A stretch of 64,000 bases of DNA from Deinococcus hopiensis KR-140 (GTDB taxonomy: Bacteria; Deinococcota; Deinococci; Deinococcales; Deinococcaceae), in contig CALPYF020000004.1 of assembly GCA_943327755.2 (NCBI GenBank), positions 62,001-126,000 on the forward strand. Direction: 5' to 3'. A program made the position numbers and the translations under genes. Of the stretch, positions 18,037-25,726 are shown piece after piece. Within the stretch, counting starts at the first letter, position 1. Each line of letters opens with the position of its first letter. The notes under the pieces were generated by a model that was not told the DNA's origin, did not search any database, and was given only the letters and a program-made list of their open reading frames with translations.

Positions 18037-18804
18037 TCAGAAGGCTTCGTACTGAACGGAATCGACCAGCATGTACGCCGTGCCGGTGGTGGCCAGTCCG
18101 CCCCATCCGGCGCTGTTGGTGGGCCAGAGGTTCAGCATGATGTGGGCAGGCTGCTGCGGGACGTTCTTGGTGGTCTCCCAGACCTTCGAGCCGTTCAGGA
18201 AGTAGGTGATCCGGTCAGGGCGCCACTCGTACGTCAGGGTCTGGAAGTTCTGCCCGAAGGTCACCCCGGTCGGCAGGACGCTGAAGTCCTTGCTGTTCAC
18301 GGTGTTCCACACGGTGGTGTTCAGGGTTCTGGGCCGGTTCCCCTCGATTTCCAGGTCGATCTCGGTAGCGCTGTCGTCCACGTAGCTGAACGCCCCGCTG
18401 ATGTTGCCGCTGAGGACCTTGCCGCTCTTGGTGGGGCTGGTGCTGGTGCTGGCGGCGCGGAACCGGTACGTGTAGCGGCCGAAACCGAAGGTCTGGGCAC
18501 TCTGCACCTCGGCGGCGCGGGCGCACAGGCCAGCCGCGCAGGTCTGCACGTTCAGCGTGAGGAGCAGGTGGCCGCCCTTCACGCTGGCCAGCGCCGGATC
18601 GAAGGCGCCGGTGAGTCCCGGCTGCTGCCAGAAGCCACCCCAGCTGGACTTGATCCAGCGGGCGCTGTCCAGCGTGTCGAAGGTCTCGCTCCAGGTGACG
18701 CTGGCGGGTTTCAGGTTGGCGGTGGCGGCGGGGCTGGACAGGTCGCTGCAGGCGGTGAGCCACAGGCCCAGCAGTGCGGTGCAGACGGTTCGTGCGGTGG
18801 TCAT
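18037..18804 (-). CDS. Secreted GH16-like glycoside hydrolase / concanavalin-fold lipoprotein
   Basis: This 255-aa protein is predicted to hydrolyse or bind beta-glucan-type polysaccharide outside the cell. A lipobox (LWLTAC, about residues 14-19) ends the signal sequence. The GH16 nucleophile/acid motif appears as ATEIDLEIEGN (ExDxE pattern), with YTYRFRA before it and YEWRPDRITYFLNG after it. The ATG has a GGGAG SD. The frame is open to 19155 without start signals. It is near GH26-like and GT2 genes, suggesting exopolysaccharide turnover. Confidence 0.82.
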   Translation of the reverse strand: MTTARTVCTALLGLWLTACSDLSSPAATANLKPASVTWSETFDTLDSARWIKSSWGGFWQQPGLTGAFDPALASVKGGHLLLTLNVQTCAAGLCARAAEVQSAQTFGFGRYTYRFRAASTSTSPTKSGKVLSGNISGAFSYVDDSATEIDLEIEGNRPRTLNTTVWNTVNSKDFSVLPTGVTFGQNFQTLTYEWRPDRITYFLNGSKVWETTKNVPQQPAHIMLNLWPTNSAGWGGLATTGTAYMLVDSVQYEAF

Positions 18805-19001
18805 GGTGATTCTCCCTCTGGTGGCCCGGCGGACCCAGGGGGTTCCGTGGCTTTGCGTCCCCGTCTTGCGGCGGGTTTGCCCTGAGCATCGGGATGCTCG
18901 ACTGCGCTGTGAGTTTCTCCTGAATTCTCCTTCAAACGTCTTACATGAATGCCGGTGCAGGCTGGACAGGACGGTATTCCACCCATCCGGGGGGGCGCGG
19001 G

Positions 19002-19904
19002 TCAGCGGCGCGTGCGGACACAGCGGCGGAACGCGTCCAGGGACGACTCGCTGGTGGTCAGGCGCCAGTCCACCCGGCCGTCTTTCAGGTGGAACCAGAA
19101 GGCCCGGCGGATCTGCCCGAAGCCCGGCAGGGCCGCGCACATGTCCCGGATCCACGCGGCCTTGCTGCCGCCCTGCTCCACACTGGCCAGCTCGCCCAGC
19201 TGCACGGGCTTGCTGCCTGCCACGAGTTTCAGCTGCCGGTACGACGCGGCGAAGGTGTCACGGAAACTCAGCCAACGGTTCCAGGGGTTGGTGGTGCCCC
19301 AGTTGTACCCGTCCAGGCCGACCTCGTGCACCCACTCGCCGCCCGGGTACAGCGCCCGGTACGAGCTGGGCATGTCGGGGTACAGGATGTTCGGTGTCCA
19401 CACCCAGCGCACCGGGGCCTTCTCGGCGCGGAAGACGTTCACGATCCGCCGCCACGCCCGCACGAAGTCGGCCGGGGTATTGCTGGGGGAGAGCTGGTAC
19501 GCGCCCCAGTTGCCGTTCATCTCGGGCGCGAAGGTCACGCGCACTGTCACCCCGCCGCGCCGGATGTCCCGCGCGAACTGCCGCAGGTAGGCGTCGTGCC
19601 GCCCGGCGGCAATGTCGCGGTACGGCACGCCCCGCACGCCGGACGCGGCGCGCACGCGCGGCTGCCAGGACAGCTCCAGTTCGCGGTCCTGCCCGCTCAG
19701 GGTGCGGGCGTACGCCTGATTGAACGGCGTGTTCCAGTCCTGAAACCAGCGGACGGCACTGAAGCGGCACCCCGCCTTGCGTTCCACGGCGCTCAGCACG
19801 GCTGGACTGTCCACGGTCAGGCCGAACACCCCGCAGGTCGGGAGGTCTGCGGCGTGCGCGACCGAGCAGACCGACAGCGCCGCCGCGATCTTCAGGGCCT
19901 TCAC
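19002..19904 (-). CDS. Secreted GH26-like glycoside hydrolase
   Basis: This protein of about 300 aa has signal peptide MKALKIAAALSVCSVAHA. FAPEMNGNWGAY (acid/base Glu about residue 127) and LGELAS (nucleophile Glu about 236) match the beta-mannanase/endoglucanase GH26 clan. WVWTPN and LDGYNWG are further typical blocks. Start: GTG at 19904 puts the signal peptide at the N-terminus; an in-frame ATG at 19973 would add 23 Pro-rich residues. The substrate is not readable. It lies divergent from the GT2 synthase. Confidence 0.78.
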   Translation of the reverse strand: MKALKIAAALSVCSVAHAADLPTCGVFGLTVDSPAVLSAVERKAGCRFSAVRWFQDWNTPFNQAYARTLSGQDRELELSWQPRVRAASGVRGVPYRDIAAGRHDAYLRQFARDIRRGGVTVRVTFAPEMNGNWGAYQLSPSNTPADFVRAWRRIVNVFRAEKAPVRWVWTPNILYPDMPSSYRALYPGGEWVHEVGLDGYNWGTTNPWNRWLSFRDTFAASYRQLKLVAGSKPVQLGELASVEQGGSKAAWIRDMCAALPGFGQIRRAFWFHLKDGRVDWRLTTSESSLDAFRRCVRTRR

Positions 19905-20095
19905 ATGACGGCGGAGCGGCGGCCACAGGGTCGGGCCAGCTGAACGGGGAGGAGGCAGGTGGGGGGCGGGCATGCCAGGGCATCATGGCAGCGTTCCACA
20001 CGGCGCGCACCCCACCCCCCATCCCGGCACCCGCTGACTGTAGGTCGGCTTAACACTGGCCCAGTGCGCTCCAAAGGCGGCGTTCATGGGCCGTC

Positions 20096-20222
20096 AGGAA
20101 CCGTCACCTAGTGTGGGGATGTAGGGCGCGCGGCTGGACCCGAGAGTCCGTCGGCGGCGCCCCACACCAGCCGGGAGGCAACGATCCTCGTCTTTGACAC
20201 GGTCACCTAGAGAGACGAGAGG
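20096..20222 (+). promoter_or_regulatory. Structured 5' leader of the GT2 operon (possible riboswitch-like RNA)
   Basis: GTGTGGGG (20111-20118) pairs with CCCCACAC (20160-20167), enclosing a GC-rich inner hairpin that contains GGAC-CCGAGA-GTCC. A second hairpin pairs CTCGTCT (20187-20193) with AGACGAG (20213-20219). TCACCTAG occurs twice, before and after the first hairpin. It lies within the 354-bp gene-free stretch 19905-20258. I cannot match it to a known riboswitch class. Confidence 0.4.
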
Positions 20223-20258
20223 AGCCAGTGGTGAGACCGCCCCGAGGGAGGCCTCACC

Positions 20259-21512
20259 ATGTTCAGTCCAGCCACACTGCCGTCCACCCCGTTGGGGTGG
20301 GCCCTGCTCGTCATCGTTTCCCTTCTCCTGATCAAGGCCGTCCTGACCGTCACGTTGGCGCTGGCGCACGCGCGCGTGCAGCGCCGACGCGCCCGCGCCG
20401 CGACCGGTCCCCTGCCCGGCGTGAGCGTCATGATCGCCGCGTACAACGAGGAGGTCGGGATTGCCGATACCCTGCGCTCCGTTCTGGCCCAGCAGGGCCC
20501 GGAGCTCCAGGTGCTCGTCGTGGACGACGGCTCGACCGACGCGACCGCCACGATTGCCGACGGGTTCGCGGGTCTGGACCGCCGCGTGACGGTGCTGCGC
20601 AAACCCAACGGTGGGAAGGCCAGCGCCCTCAACCTCGCCGCCGAACACCTGCGCTACCCGGTCGCGGTCAGCGTGGACGCCGACTCGGCCCTGGCCCCTG
20701 GGACCCTCGCGGCGCTGGCGCGGCACTTCCATGATCCGCGTGTGGGTGCGGTCGCCGGTGACGTGCGGGTCGCCGGGCCGGTCACGTCGCTGACGCAGAT
20801 GCAGAATCTGGAGTACAGCGTCGGCCAGCAGATGGAAAAACGCGCCCAGGACATGCTCGGCGCCGTGAGCGTCGTGCCTGGCGCAGCTGGAGCGTTCCGC
20901 AGCGACCTGATCCGCCGCCTGCGCTACAGTCACGACACCATCACCGAGGATATGGACCTGACGGTCGCCATCGCCGCAGCGGGCTTCGACGTGCGGTTTG
21001 AACCCGAGGCCCTGAGCTTCACGGAACCCCCGGTGGACCTGCGCAGCCTGTGGCGGCAGCGGCTGCGCTGGATGTACGGCACGTTCCAGGTCATGGGCAA
21101 GTACCGGCACCTGATCATGACGCCGCGCGGCGGCCGCCTGGGCTGGCTGACCCTGCCCTACGTGCTGATCTACGGCCTGACCCTGGGCGGCGCCGGCCCG
21201 CTGTTCGACATTGCGGCCCTGACGCTCCTCACGCAGCACCTGCAGGACGCGCTGCTGCCGCTGCTGCTGAATGTCGGCGCGGACGTGGTCGTGGCGGGCA
21301 TCGCGCTGCGGCTGGGGCGTCAGTCCCTGCGGCCCCTGCTGATCACGCCGACGCAGCGGCTGTTCCTGCGGCCCTTCGTGTCGCTGGTCGTCGTGATGAC
21401 CTGCGTGGCGTTCCTGCGCCGCCGGAACGTCCAGTGGAACAAGCTGCCCCGCGTGGGCCTGCGCCTGCCCGGCGCGGCGGAACGGGACGCCGCGCCCCAG
21501 GCGGGTGACTGA
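20259..21512 (+). CDS. Membrane glycosyltransferase family 2 (polysaccharide synthase, IcaA/BcsA-like)
   Basis: This 417-aa processive synthase polymerises an extracellular polysaccharide. An N-terminal helix precedes the GT2 catalytic domain: SVMIAAYNEEVGI, VVDDGSTDAT, SVDADSAL (DxD), ITEDMDL (TED) and RQRLRWMYGTFQ (the Q/RxxRW motif). Three to four C-terminal helices follow. The full D,D,D,RxxRW set argues for a processive beta-linkage enzyme. GGGAGG precedes the ATG. Its stop overlaps the next gene (TGATG). Confidence 0.9.
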   Translation: MFSPATLPSTPLGWALLVIVSLLLIKAVLTVTLALAHARVQRRRARAATGPLPGVSVMIAAYNEEVGIADTLRSVLAQQGPELQVLVVDDGSTDATATIADGFAGLDRRVTVLRKPNGGKASALNLAAEHLRYPVAVSVDADSALAPGTLAALARHFHDPRVGAVAGDVRVAGPVTSLTQMQNLEYSVGQQMEKRAQDMLGAVSVVPGAAGAFRSDLIRRLRYSHDTITEDMDLTVAIAAAGFDVRFEPEALSFTEPPVDLRSLWRQRLRWMYGTFQVMGKYRHLIMTPRGGRLGWLTLPYVLIYGLTLGGAGPLFDIAALTLLTQHLQDALLPLLLNVGADVVVAGIALRLGRQSLRPLLITPTQRLFLRPFVSLVVVMTCVAFLRRRNVQWNKLPRVGLRLPGAAERDAAPQAGD

Positions 21513-22009
21513 TGCGCGCCGCGCTGCTCTCCACCCTGGCCGGCGGCCTCCTGGGAGTCCTGGCCCTCGCGGCGCCGGGCCGCGCGCCGGCGGACAGGGC
21601 CGCGCCGGACGTGCTGGCCAGTCAGACCGTCACGCAGGTGGCCCGCACCCTGGACGGCGCGGCGGCCGGGCAGGTCACGGTCACCGTGGAGCTGATCCGG
21701 GAGGGGCACGAGGTCCAGGCCCGCGCCACCTTCCGCTCCGCGCTGCCCGGCCCGGCTGTGGCGAACGGCACGTTGCGGCTGCTGACGCCGGCAGGAGCGG
21801 AACTGGCGCGCAGCAACCCGCGTCAGCTGGCCACCCTCGACGCGGGCAGTACGCCCGCCCTCGTCACGCCCCGCGCGCCCGGTACGGCTGCGTGCGCCGA
21901 CGCGCAGCTGAACGTCTGGAGTGGCCCGCAGGCCCCCGGCCCGGGTGCCGCCCGCAGCGGGCCCGAGTTGCAGCCTGTGGTGTTCGACGTGCAGCTCTGC
22001 CCTGCCTGA
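21512..22009 (+). CDS. Hypothetical secreted protein in the polysaccharide-synthase operon
   Basis: This 165-aa protein has an N-terminal signal-like segment (LLSTLAGGLLGVLALAAPG). The mature part is beta-rich, with two late Cys (ACADAQL, VQLCPA) that could form a disulfide. I do not recognise a family. The TGATG overlap with the GT2 synthase suggests an accessory role in export or modification of the polymer. Confidence 0.65.
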   Translation: MRAALLSTLAGGLLGVLALAAPGRAPADRAAPDVLASQTVTQVARTLDGAAAGQVTVTVELIREGHEVQARATFRSALPGPAVANGTLRLLTPAGAELARSNPRQLATLDAGSTPALVTPRAPGTAACADAQLNVWSGPQAPGPGAARSGPELQPVVFDVQLCPA

Positions 22010-22133
22010 TCGGGCCCGGCTGTGGCCTCACCTGTGGGTGGCCACGTGGGCAGTGAACGGGAGCGCAGCAGAAGGATCGTCAAGCCTGCTGCCCGACGAC
22101 CCTGACTGATGAGACGGCTGGTCCGGGTTCGCC

Positions 22134-23003
22134 TCAGCGTTCCCAGGGCCACGCGCCCGGCGCGGCGGCCACGCCCAGGGCGCGCGGCCCGACGTGGACG
22201 CTCAGGACCGGGTTCACGCCCGTCCGGTCGGCCCACACGATCGGGTGCCGCGCCGCGAGCTGCGCGAGCGCCGCGTCGGCGTCCTCGGGGTGATCGCCGA
22301 ACAGCAGGCCCACCCGCAGCGGCGTGCCCTCACGGAAGCGGCGGGTGACCTGCTCGGTCAGGGCCTGGATCGCGCCGCGGTACGAGCGGGCGCGCGCGGC
22401 GTTCGTGTACGTGCCGCTGGCCCGGTCGACCGTGACGACCGGTTTGAGGTTCAGCAGGCCGCCGACCGCCGCCTGCACGCGCCCGATCCGGCCGCCCCGG
22501 CGCAGGTATTCCAGCGTCTCGATCGTGAAGTACAGTTCGGTCTCGGCGTGGACGGCGCGCAGCCACTCGCGGGCCTGCTCGATACTCAGGCCGCGCTCGG
22601 CCGCCGTGACAGCAGCGTGGATCTGGAAGGCCATCGCGGCGCTGAGGGTGCCGCTGTCATGCAGCGTCACGTGCGGCGCCCCCGGTCCGGTCAGCAGCTG
22701 CCGCGCCTGATCGGCCGAGTTGTGGCTGCCGCTCAGGCCCGCGCTGGTCGTGACCGCCAGCACCTCGGGCATGCCCGGGATCTGCATGGCGCTCATCCAG
22801 TCCTGCGGGGTGGGCTGGGCGCTCGTGGGGTGGGTGGGGTTCGTCTGAAGCTGCCGGTACAGCTCCTCACGCGTGATGTCGGTCATGCGGTAGGAGGTGC
22901 TACCGAAGTTCACGGCGAACGGGGCCACCGGCACGTCGTTGCGCAGAGTGGGGTAGACGTCCAGGCCGCCGTCGGTGACGACCCCGAAGGTGGGAGCGCT
23001 CAC
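22134..23003 (-). CDS. DegV-family fatty-acid-binding protein
   Basis: This 289-aa cytosolic protein belongs to a family in which some members deliver fatty acids to FakA kinase. Family blocks: GVVTDGGLDVYPTLRNDVPVAP, LAVTTSAGLSGSHNSADQA, IETLEYLRRGGRIGRVQAAVGGLLNLKPVV and late NPVLSVHVGP. GTG start overlaps the stop of the upstream dehydrogenase (GTGA), so the two are co-transcribed. No FakA is visible nearby. Confidence 0.9.
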   Translation of the reverse strand: MSAPTFGVVTDGGLDVYPTLRNDVPVAPFAVNFGSTSYRMTDITREELYRQLQTNPTHPTSAQPTPQDWMSAMQIPGMPEVLAVTTSAGLSGSHNSADQARQLLTGPGAPHVTLHDSGTLSAAMAFQIHAAVTAAERGLSIEQAREWLRAVHAETELYFTIETLEYLRRGGRIGRVQAAVGGLLNLKPVVTVDRASGTYTNAARARSYRGAIQALTEQVTRRFREGTPLRVGLLFGDHPEDADAALAQLAARHPIVWADRTGVNPVLSVHVGPRALGVAAAPGAWPWER

Positions 23004-23884
23004 CGCAGCTCCGTGCCGTTCATGGTCTCGATGAGTTTCAGGGCCGCCGTGTGGTCTTCCTGCGCGCCCACGGCGCGCTGCGCGCCGCGCAGCAGAGCCG
23101 CCACCTGCGCCAGTACCGGCGCGCTGCCCTGCACACTCTGCGTGAGGTCCACGGCGATCCCGGCGTCCTTGGCGAGCAGGCCCAGCGCGAACGTGGCGGG
23201 GAACTCGCGGGTCAGGACGCGCTGCGGGATCAGGTTCTCGCTGGCGTTGCTGCGGCCGCTGCTGGCGTTGATGACGTCCAGCGCCGCGCCCAGGTTCACG
23301 CCCGCGCGGCCCAGCACGGCCAGTCCCTCGCCGGTCGCCCAGAGGGTCACGCCCAGCAGAGCGTTGTTCACGGCCTTCACCGCGAAGCCCGCGCCGGTGC
23401 CGCCCACGTGCACGACCTTGCCCGCGAAGGCCAGGTGGGGTCGCGCGGCCTCCAGCGCGGCCGCGTCGCCCCCCACCATGACGGTCAGGCGGCCCTGCTG
23501 CGCGCCGACCGTGCCGCCGCTGACCGGGGCGTCCAGGAAGGTGACGCCGTGCGCGGCCAGCTCGGCGGCCTGCCGCGTGGCGGCGTCCGGGTGCCCGCTG
23601 GTGCAGTCCACCCAGGTCGCGCCGGGGCGCAGGTGGGGACGCATCTGGCCCATGACCTCGTCCACCTCGGCGCTGGTGGGCAGGCAGGTGAAGATCACGT
23701 CGGCCGCTGCGACCTCGGCCAGCGTGGCGGCCTGCGTGCCGTGCGCCTGGGCGTGCGCCTCGGCCTTCGCGGGGGTACGGTTCCAGACCAGGGCGCGGTG
23801 CCCGTGTGCGCGGGCGTGGGAGGCGAGGTGCGTGGCCATCGGGTCACCCATGGCGCCCAGGCCCAGGAAGGCAAGAGTGGTCAT
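23000..23884 (-). CDS. NAD(P)-dependent beta-hydroxyacid dehydrogenase (HIBADH/GLYR-like)
   Basis: This 294-aa protein has the Rossmann motif GLGAMGDPMATHL at the N-terminus, substrate loop DAPVSGGTVGAQQG, catalytic Lys segment GAGFAVKAVNNALLG, and NASSGRSNASEN. It probably reduces a semialdehyde such as methylmalonate, tartronate or succinate semialdehyde; the substrate is undetermined. A TACGCT box (23893-23898) lies 8 nt before ATG 23884; a GTG at 23887 is the alternative start. Confidence 0.88.
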   Translation of the reverse strand: MTTLAFLGLGAMGDPMATHLASHARAHGHRALVWNRTPAKAEAHAQAHGTQAATLAEVAAADVIFTCLPTSAEVDEVMGQMRPHLRPGATWVDCTSGHPDAATRQAAELAAHGVTFLDAPVSGGTVGAQQGRLTVMVGGDAAALEAARPHLAFAGKVVHVGGTGAGFAVKAVNNALLGVTLWATGEGLAVLGRAGVNLGAALDVINASSGRSNASENLIPQRVLTREFPATFALGLLAKDAGIAVDLTQSVQGSAPVLAQVAALLRGAQRAVGAQEDHTAALKLIETMNGTELR

Positions 23885-23960
23885 CACCGTTCAGCGTAGA
23901 GGGAACCGGGAGGTGCAGCGCGAAAACTGAACCCGGTGCAAAAACAGGCCGGGTCGCCGC

Positions 23961-24788
23961 TCACCTCAGGTGCGCGTTCACGGTGGCCTCGCTCAGCTCC
24001 CACAGGCGCAGGGCCACGCCGTCATCCTGGGCCTGTGGGGCGGGCGTGGTCTCGCGCGAGTCGCTGAAGTACCGCCCGCTGACCCCGACCGGATCGGCCG
24101 CGAGGTGAATGGTCGTCTGCGCGCCCTGCTCGGGCGTGATCGCGAAGCGGTCCACGAGGCGGTAGGCGCGGCTGACCCAGCCGCCGTTGTTGTGCGCGAA
24201 GCCCGTGGCGACCATGCCCGGGTGCAGGCTGTTGCTCTGGATGCCGGGCTCGCGCCGCGCGAGTTCCCGCGCGAACAGGATGTTCGCCAGCTTGCTCTGC
24301 GAGTACGCCGCCCAGCCGCCGTAGCCCCGGCGGAACTCCGGGTCGTCCAGGCGGACGCGGCCCATCATGTGCGCGGCGGACGCGACCGTCACGACCCTGG
24401 GGGCGTTCCCGGCGCGCAGCAGCGGCAGCAGCTCGCGGGTCAGCAGGAACGGCGAGAGGTGGTTCAGCGCCCAGGTCTGCTCGGTGCCCTCGCGGGTCTC
24501 CTGCCGGGTGGTGAAGAACGCCCCGGCATTGTTGACCAGTACATCCAGACCCTCACCGCGCGCCGTGAACTCCTGCGCGGCCCGCTGCACCTGCGCCAGT
24601 TCGCTCAGGTCCGCGAGCAGCGTGGCCTGCGCGCCGATGTCGCGGGCGACCTGCGCGGTCTTGTCCGGGTTGCGGCCCACGATGGTCACGTGCGCGCCGC
24701 GCGTCACGAGTTCGCGGGCGGTGATCAGGCCGATTCCGCCGGTGGCCCCAGTGATCAGGACGCGGCGGCCATGCATGCTGTTCGTCAT
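23961..24788 (-). CDS. Short-chain dehydrogenase/reductase
   Basis: This 275-aa SDR resembles retinol-dehydrogenase/protochlorophyllide-reductase-like members. TGATGGIG is the cofactor loop (about residue 12), NNAGAFF the NNAG motif, and YSQSKLAN the catalytic YxxxK. The RNPDK loop after strand 2 suggests NADPH. TATCCT (24795-24800) lies six bases before ATG 24788, making it leaderless and excluding a 16-residue extension. Confidence 0.9.
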   Translation of the reverse strand: MTNSMHGRRVLITGATGGIGLITARELVTRGAHVTIVGRNPDKTAQVARDIGAQATLLADLSELAQVQRAAQEFTARGEGLDVLVNNAGAFFTTRQETREGTEQTWALNHLSPFLLTRELLPLLRAGNAPRVVTVASAAHMMGRVRLDDPEFRRGYGGWAAYSQSKLANILFARELARREPGIQSNSLHPGMVATGFAHNNGGWVSRAYRLVDRFAITPEQGAQTTIHLAADPVGVSGRYFSDSRETTPAPQAQDDGVALRLWELSEATVNAHLR

Positions 24789-24794
24789 TCGCCC

Positions 24795-24800
24795 AGGATA
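24795..24800 (-). promoter_or_regulatory. Leaderless-type -10 box of the SDR gene
   Basis: TATCCT on the minus strand, 6 nt before the ATG; it decides the start. Confidence 0.6.
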
Positions 24801-24869
24801 GAGGCCGGCCGCGCCAGGGAAGGGCGTGCCGGGCAACAGTGCCCCGCGGCGGTGCGGGGGCGCAGGAAA

Positions 24870-24900
24870 GAGAGGCCTCGCTCTGGGAGTCCGGCCTCTC
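24870..24900 (-). terminator. Possible terminator downstream of tetR
   Basis: GAGAGGCC (24870-24877) pairs with GGCCTCTC (24893-24900) around a 15-base loop in the 228-bp gap between the SDR gene and tetR. No T-run. Confidence 0.35.
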
Positions 24901-25016
24901 GCGCTGCGGACTTCACTCGGCCCGCGTATTCACTTGTGCGCTGGTGAACACAGTGTAAGCCGCGCGGGGTTACAGGAGTGTCACACTCCGGTGAAGTCCG
25001 TCTTCACGCTCGCCCT

Positions 25017-25613
25017 TCATGAAACGGTCTCGACACTGGCGTGCAGACCGGCCTGCACGAACCGGTCGAGGGTACTGCACAGGATCTCGGTCTGCTCGGT
25101 GGTCAGGTTCGCGGTGATGGCGTGCGTGGCGGTCGCCTGGAGCAGCAGCGTCAGGCAGGTGAGCAGGTACGGGACGCGCTCCCGGCCGACCGGGGGCGTC
25201 ACGTGCTGGTGCAGACGCCGTTCCAGGTCGTGGAACACCGCGAGGCGCCGCTCGTTGAAGGCGGGGCCGCTGCCGCTCTGGAGCAGGGTCAGCAGGGGCC
25301 GCTCCTGGATGAGCTGTGAGAGGATCGTGGCGAACGGCCGGGGCTGGGCGTGCAGGTCGCGCAGCAGGGGCGCCAGCCGCTCCTCGAATTCGGTCAGGCG
25401 CAGGTCGAGCAGTTCACCCAGGATGTCGGCGGTCGAGGTGAAGTAGGCGTACACGGTGGGGCGCGAGATGTTCAGGTGCGCGGCGATGTCGCCCATGCTG
25501 ATCGCCTCGAACCCCTGCCGGGTGAAGAGGAGTTCGCTGCCGTCTAGGATCTGTTGCCTTCGGTCGGCGGAGGGCAGGCGGCGCCGGGCCGTGGGGGAGG
25601 CGGGAACACTCAT
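25017..25613 (-). CDS. TetR/AcrR-family repressor
   Basis: This 198-aa regulator has N-terminal HTH: RRQQILDGSELLFTRQGFEAISMGDIAAHLNISRPTVYAYF, the TetR signature ending in YxYF. The C-terminal ligand domain is of the usual size. TAGACT (25620-25625, minus) lies six bases before the ATG. Divergent from the YhgE-like gene, with palindromic sites between them, it most likely represses both itself and the membrane protein in response to an unknown ligand. Confidence 0.9.
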   Translation of the reverse strand: MSVPASPTARRRLPSADRRQQILDGSELLFTRQGFEAISMGDIAAHLNISRPTVYAYFTSTADILGELLDLRLTEFEERLAPLLRDLHAQPRPFATILSQLIQERPLLTLLQSGSGPAFNERRLAVFHDLERRLHQHVTPPVGRERVPYLLTCLTLLLQATATHAITANLTTEQTEILCSTLDRFVQAGLHASVETVS

Positions 25614-25619
25614 GGCACC

Positions 25620-25625
25620 AGTCTA
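25620..25625 (-). promoter_or_regulatory. Leaderless-type -10 box of tetR
   Basis: TAGACT on the minus strand, 6 nt before the ATG. The palindrome at 25635-25647 covers the place of its -35. Confidence 0.55.
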
Positions 25626-25634
25626 GCAGACTGC

Positions 25635-25699
25635 TGACAGATTGTCACTTGACAGAATGTAGATTGCGGCGCACACTACATCCAGTTGACGGAACGTCA
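25635..25699. promoter_or_regulatory. Putative TetR operator region with three 13-bp palindrome-like sites
   Basis: TGACAGATTGTCA (25635-25647) and TGACGGAACGTCA (25687-25699) are perfect 5+3+5 inverted repeats. TGACAGAATGTAG (25650-25662) is a degenerate copy. A TTGACA at 25649-25654, a likely -35 for the YhgE-like gene, sits inside the middle site. Same spacing and half-site suggest one regulator, presumably the adjacent TetR protein. Confidence 0.6.
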
Positions 25700-25726
25700 G
25701 AACCTGTCTTTCCCCCAGAGGTGCCC

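Noticed and set aside
18805..19155. N-terminal extension of the GH16-like lipoprotein
   Set aside because: It would bury the lipoprotein signal peptide inside the protein.
25689..25710. Radiation/desiccation response motif (DdrO operator)
   Set aside because: The palindromes here have 5+3+5 symmetry and do not match TTATG...CATAA; none was seen elsewhere in the window.
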